From the NCBI GenBank assembly GCA_950022295.1, contig OX465598.1:300154001-300218000 (forward strand): a DNA stretch of 64,000 bases, given 5' to 3'. Made by a program: the position numbers and the translations under genes. Shown in pieces: positions 60,166 through 64,000 of the stretch. This stretch comes from Bromus sterilis. Its lineage: Eukaryota > Streptophyta > Magnoliopsida > Poales > Poaceae. Every line of letters starts with the position of its first letter. Within the stretch, counting starts at the first letter, position 1. The notes under the pieces were generated by a model, which ran no database searches, was not told the origin of the DNA, and was given only the letters and a program-made list of their open reading frames with translations.

Positions 60166-60552
60166 CCACCCGGAGGGGTAAATATAGGCGAAGGGGGCAT
60201 CAAGGGGACCCACGAGCAGTCAGGAGGGTCCCTGGCGCGGCCCAGGGTGGGGCCGCGCCACCTGCCCTCCTGGCTGCCTGGTGGTGGCCCCCTTCCCTCT
60301 CTTGGTGATTCGGGAAGCTTCTGTTGCGCTAATTTTTATATATTTTTCCCGGAATTTTTGCAGCACTTTTAATGGCCGGAAAACCTGAAATACAAAAACA
60401 GCAGAAAACAGAAACTGGCAACTGGGTGCACTGAGTTAATAGGTTAGTCCAAATAGGTTCGAAAGTGTATGAAAGTTCAAGAAAAACATGGCAAAGTCAC
60501 ACAAAACATGCATGGAGCAAGCAAAAATTATAGATACGTTTGGGACGTATCA
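60166..60552 (-). repeat. Array LTR 6, right part (5' end of compound element)
   Basis: Resumes the array LTR and ends GACGTATCA. On the minus strand this is the TGATACGTCCC start, and hence the outer end of the 5'-most LTR. Confidence 0.9.
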
Positions 60553-60557
60553 ATAGT
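60553..60557. repeat. Target-site duplication ATAGT, right copy (compound element)
   Basis: Exact repeat of 24208-24212, directly after the LTR end. Confidence 0.85.
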
Positions 60558-61439
60558 CCATCCATTACACAGGCAGCACTACTTTTAACTACAGCCTATG
60601 CTACTGCCAACAAATGTTCTGTGATAACTGCTAGCTGCTGCAGCACTACAAGGACACTTTGAGAACTTTGACCATGTCATAAATATTTATAAGCTCGGAG
60701 CATCTTAATTTCTTTGCAGCAATGATAAGCTTCAAAGTACATCTTCAGTTCTTTATGCATTTTGGAGGTAATGCCCAGATATACGAGGAATTAAATATAA
60801 ACGCAACTAGTTCAAGGGCTGAAGCATAGACCCATGGGAGCATTAGAAAATATCTTGAAGATCCCTTGCAGCATTTGCAACTCGTCTTTCATATCATACA
60901 ACAACATAAACTTTATAAAAAGAGTGCACATGCACATTTGCTGGCCGCCATAGAATACCCTAGGCATATTATTTCAGATCAGGAGTTTCTACTGAACTAA
61001 GAGGGTTTTGGGGGCTGACATGCTATTATAGAAGATTTTTCAGGGGAATGGTGCGCTCGCCAGGCCCTTAATTGTGCCCTTGCAGAAGAATGAATAATTT
61101 GCTTGGAAGGAGGAGACCCAACAAGAATTTGATAATTCAAAACATGCCATGTTTCACACTCCACTACTAACTTTACCTTATTCTGAAATATTCATGAAAT
61201 TACACTGAAATTGAAAAAAATGGTGTTGAATCTATCTCATCATAGAACAGATTGGTATGGGTGATCGCAACACAAATTTCCATTGTCTGTTCTATCAGTT
61301 TTTGGTTTAACAAAATATAAAATCCTCCACTTTCTTTGTACTTGTGTTCTCGGAAAACTTACAACACCAATTTTGGACATGTAGAAACCTAATTTACACT
61401 AGCTTGCACGTGTGGAACCCTAATTTTGGTCCTAGGAAG
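60558..61439. other. Low-repeat sequence, no gene established
   Basis: AT-rich DNA without long frames or repeats shared with the rest of the window. A short open segment (60720-60767) has an acceptor-like TTTCTTTGCAG before it and GTAATG after it, weak evidence for one exon. It is either pre-insertion sequence or the end region of the CACTA element to the right. Confidence 0.45.
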
Positions 61440-61734
61440 CACAGGAGGAAGAAGGAGGAAGAGAGGACTGACTTAGGGAGCACGGGGAGGAAGAAGGCGG
61501 CCGATGTCGAGGCAGAGGGGTAAGGGCTCCTTCGGTGGCGCCGCGGCGGCTTCGGTGGCGGCGGCTCCTCCAGTGGCGCGGCGGAGGTTCCAGTGGCGCG
61601 GCTCCTCCAGTGGCGCGGGGGCGGCTCCGGTGGCGAGGGCTCCTCTGGTGGCGCGGCGAAAGCAGCTCCGGTGCGGCAACGGGGGCATGTAGGGCTAGAG
61701 AGAGAGATCGAGGGGGGAATGGGTACTGTACGGG
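61440..61734. repeat. G/C-rich imperfect short repeats
   Basis: Purine-rich GAGGAAGAAGG runs, then repeated GGCTCC and GGTGGCGCGG motifs (about 61530-61670). They make every frame open and Ala/Arg/Gly-rich, so I do not call a gene. Confidence 0.5.
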
Positions 61735-61754
61735 AGGGGGGTGGATAAGTCAGG

Positions 61755-61923
61755 GCTTAGGGGTGGCGCATTCTGTGGAAATGCGCCACCAAGTTGTTTC
61801 TTATGGGTGGCGCATTTCTGCAGAATGCACCACGCATAAGGAACGACTTGGTGGCACATTTCCAAAAAATGCGCCACCCCTAAGCACACTTAGTGGCGCA
61901 TTTATACATAATGCGCCACCCCT
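61755..61923. repeat. CACTA subterminal palindromes, 4 hairpins
   Basis: Four inverted repeats with arms like GGTGGCGCATT / AATGCGCCACC lie at 61762-61790, 61806-61833, 61850-61878 and 61892-61920. The spacers at 61791-61805 and 61835-61849 are inverted copies of each other (13 of 15 bases). Such arrays near the ends of CACTA elements bind their transposase. The CACTA terminus itself could not be placed. Confidence 0.7.
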
Positions 61924-62074
61924 CGCCGAACCAAGCTCCATAAACGCAAGGTGTAGCGGCATTTGGAAACATAAGAATGTGATCATCAATTACAAAGTGC
62001 AGATTAAATCCATGCATACACAAAGTGATCGTAAATTACAAAATATTTTCTTATATTTGGAGCTAGCTATCTAG

Positions 62075-64000
62075 CTAGCGTTTCCTCACGATATTCTTCT
62101 TGCCCTTCTTTGTCGTGGTTGAATAATTTAGGCCCCGGACGCCTTCACTTTTCCTCTTGAACGGGACACCTTTCTTCGGGAGGGTTGTGGTGTATGTATC
62201 TTGAGCGGCGTAGTCATATTCCATCTTTGGGGCGCCGTACTTATCAAAGTCTTGCTCGTTGGCGACTCCATCCATTCCGATGATGTTTCTTTTGCCTCTC
62301 CTCACTACAACGCGGCTAGGATTTTATGAGTCGGTAATGAAGAAGCATTGGTCCACTTGGCTAGGCAGTACCCATGGCTCATTTTTCACGGTGACGTTTG
62401 TGCCCACAGACTTAGATTTGGCTTCGGGTATAACCATGGTGGTGAAGTACCAGTCTTATTTTACGACGGTCTTGGCCCATCTCACACGGAACATCGGCAC
62501 CTTCTCTGCACAGTAGTCGAGCTCCCATATGTCCTCGATCCTTCCATAGAATATTTCCTTGATGTCATCAGCGTAGAATATCCCCATTACCCCTGAATTC
62601 TGGTAATCGCAGTTATTGTCCTTTTCCTCCGTGTAGAATGTGTAGCCGTTGATATCATATGCTTGATAGGTCATCACGTTGTGTGCGGCACCCTGTTACA
62701 AGGTGAATATCATCTTTTCGACCTCAGAAGCGTTCCTTCGCGTGGGATTAGCACGAAGCTCGTCCCCGAACCAAGTCATGAAACTAGAGTTGTGCTCTTT
62801 GATTAGCCGTGGACCTCAGTGCATTATCTGCAGGCCCTGGTCACTGTAATTCTTCCTGATTACATCCTTCTGCTTTATTATCGAAGGATCGACCAGCTGG
62901 ATGTGTTGTAGCGTGACTAGGCTTGCTCTTTCAAAGTCGATGTATCGACCCTCGAAGTTGACATGCATTGCGCGGCTTCCCTCGTGGTGACCACACCCAT
63001 CGATCCTGCCAAAGTGCTTGTTGACGGGCAAACCAATAGGGTTCTCGGTGTTTAGATAATTCGTGCAAAGAGAGATGATCTCTTCGGCTATAAAGACCTT
63101 CATTATGCTTCCATCTGGACGGGACCTGGTACGAACATATTTTTTGATGTGTCCATTCATCCTTTAGAACGGAATCATGTTGCGCAGAAACGCAGTCCCG
63201 AGTTGCACGATATCCTCCACGACATGGATCAGCAGATGCACCATAATGTCGAAGAACGCGGTCGGGAAATAGATCTCAAGCTCACATAGTATGAGCACGA
63301 TCTCCTCCTGTAGCCTTTTGAGTTGCGTAGAGCAAATCGACTTCCAAGAGATGACGTCAAAAAAGTTGCAAAGGCCAAACAACATTTTACGAATGTGCTC
63401 GTCCATTATCCCTCGGATCGTAACCGGGAGAATCTGCATCATCAGCACGGCACAGTCGTGAGATTTCATCCCGCTAAAACGCTGCTTCGCCTCGTCTAGG
63501 TATCTGCTTATATTCCCCGTGTAGCCATTCGGAAATTTCACTCCTATGAGGCAGTGGATAAACTCCTTGATCTCCTCCTCGCAAAGAGTGAAGCATGCCG
63601 GGGGGAACTTATCAATACCGGTCTTCTTCTTGGTCGCCCTTTTTCGTTTGCAAGAGTTTTGTGTTTCCATATCCTCCTCCTCCTCCGGCTCATCATCGTC
63701 ATCACTAGGGGGTGAAGTTCTCTCCTGATGCCCATAAATTTCAAGTAATTCCTTGATTTTGGCCCGTCCTTCGTCTTCTCCGGCATGTTGAGCAGCGTGC
63801 CAAACAAAATCTCGCACACGTTCATTGTGATATGCATGAGATCAAGGCTATGAGGACTGCGGAGGAAACTCCGGTATTAGAAATCCCGAAAAATAGACCT
63901 CGCTTTCCATACTCTCATCAACGGCTGAGTCTTTTTTTTTCTTTCCCAGCGCGGGGCACTCTTCCGAAGGTTTCAACAAGTTGTCGATTTATTTGACGCT
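62075..64000 (-). pseudogene. CACTA (En/Spm) transposase, C-terminal part, broken
   Basis: Minus-strand matches to Triticeae CACTA transposases: FSGMKSHDC, TIRGIMDEHI and LFGLCNFFDVIS (DUF4218-type region, about 63480-63180), MNGHIKKYV (63160), a DUF4216-type region with YTFYTEEKDN and ELDYCAEKVPMF (62640-62470), and the tail RRGKRNIIGMDGVANE (about 62303-62255) ending near 62077. From 63817 to 62075 all pieces share one frame interrupted by stops at 63164, 62816, about 62690 and about 62323. One frameshift lies near 63700. The catalytic tnp2 domain would lie right of the window. Confidence 0.85.

Larger units (their letters stand above)
24213..60552 (-). mobile_element. Tandem non-autonomous gypsy array: five LTRs plus a stub, four internal domains, one TSD
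   Basis: The 1.6-kb LTR (minus strand TGATACGTCCCAAACG to TTAAGCA) recurs at 24213, 29660, 35169, 40641, 45186 (stub) and 54864. The internal domains between them each carry an Athila-like PBS and gag remnant, and all units share the minus orientation. The outermost bases are flanked by ATAGT on both sides. That fits one original insertion whose unit number grew by unequal recombination between LTRs. Later insertions are the Tat-lineage element (45244-54799) and a solo LTR (56114-60160). No pol is present, so the family needs enzymes from elsewhere. Confidence 0.85.

Noticed and set aside
61395..61410. CACTAGC as the CACTA element end
   Set aside because: The following bases do not resemble a CACTA inverted terminus and no partner end or 3-bp TSD is visible, so the boundary is left open.

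Overview
This window looks like intergenic heterochromatin of a large grass genome, most probably a Triticeae species (wheat, Aegilops, barley or rye). The copia long terminal repeat (LTR) ends, the multi-kilobase gypsy LTRs and the CACTA transposase tail are all of kinds I associate with that tribe. I cannot tell which species. I found no convincing host gene, rRNA, tRNA or CRISPR array. Nearly all of the 64 kb is nested transposable elements, and boundaries can be set from LTR ends, target-site duplications (TSDs), primer-binding sites (PBS) and polypurine tracts (PPT).

Layout. (1) 1-12347: part of a minus-strand gypsy-type LTR whose left end is outside the window. It is split by a complete minus-strand Ty1/copia element (2196-11442, 2111-bp LTRs, TSD GAAGG). 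(2) 12348-24191: a plus-strand Ty3/gypsy element with very long LTRs, tRNA-Met PBS, gag, protease, RT-RNase H, integrase and a chromodomain-like C terminus, riddled with stops (Tekay/Del-like). The element in (1) lies in its 5' LTR. (3) 24213-60552: a compound minus-strand gypsy locus bounded by one perfect TSD (ATAGT). It holds five LTRs or most of LTRs plus one LTR stub, four internal domains and a leader fragment, joined LTR-internal-LTR-internal. It appears to be one insertion expanded by recombination, including a recent 10.98-kb two-unit duplication. (4) 45244-54799: inside (3), a minus-strand Tat-lineage gypsy element with a second, archaeal-type RNase H, a 9 x 65-bp minisatellite, and an antisense gene encoding a B3-type DNA-binding domain with its own TATA box. 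(5) 56114-60160: inside the last LTR of (3), a 4.05-kb solo LTR (TSD GGTTT). (6) 60558-64000: low-repeat sequence, then the 3' part of a CACTA (En/Spm) element with subterminal palindromes and a broken transposase gene on the minus strand.

How it fits together. Nothing here looks like a working host pathway. The coherent units are retrotransposons: PBS and PPT flank gag-pol remnants between LTRs, and most coding regions are broken. The least damaged proteins are the Tat-lineage protease-RT frame (940 codons), its integrase core (277 codons) and the antisense B3 protein (207 codons). The best candidate for an undescribed system is that B3 gene within the Tat element. The best structural candidate is the single-TSD tandem retrotransposon array.
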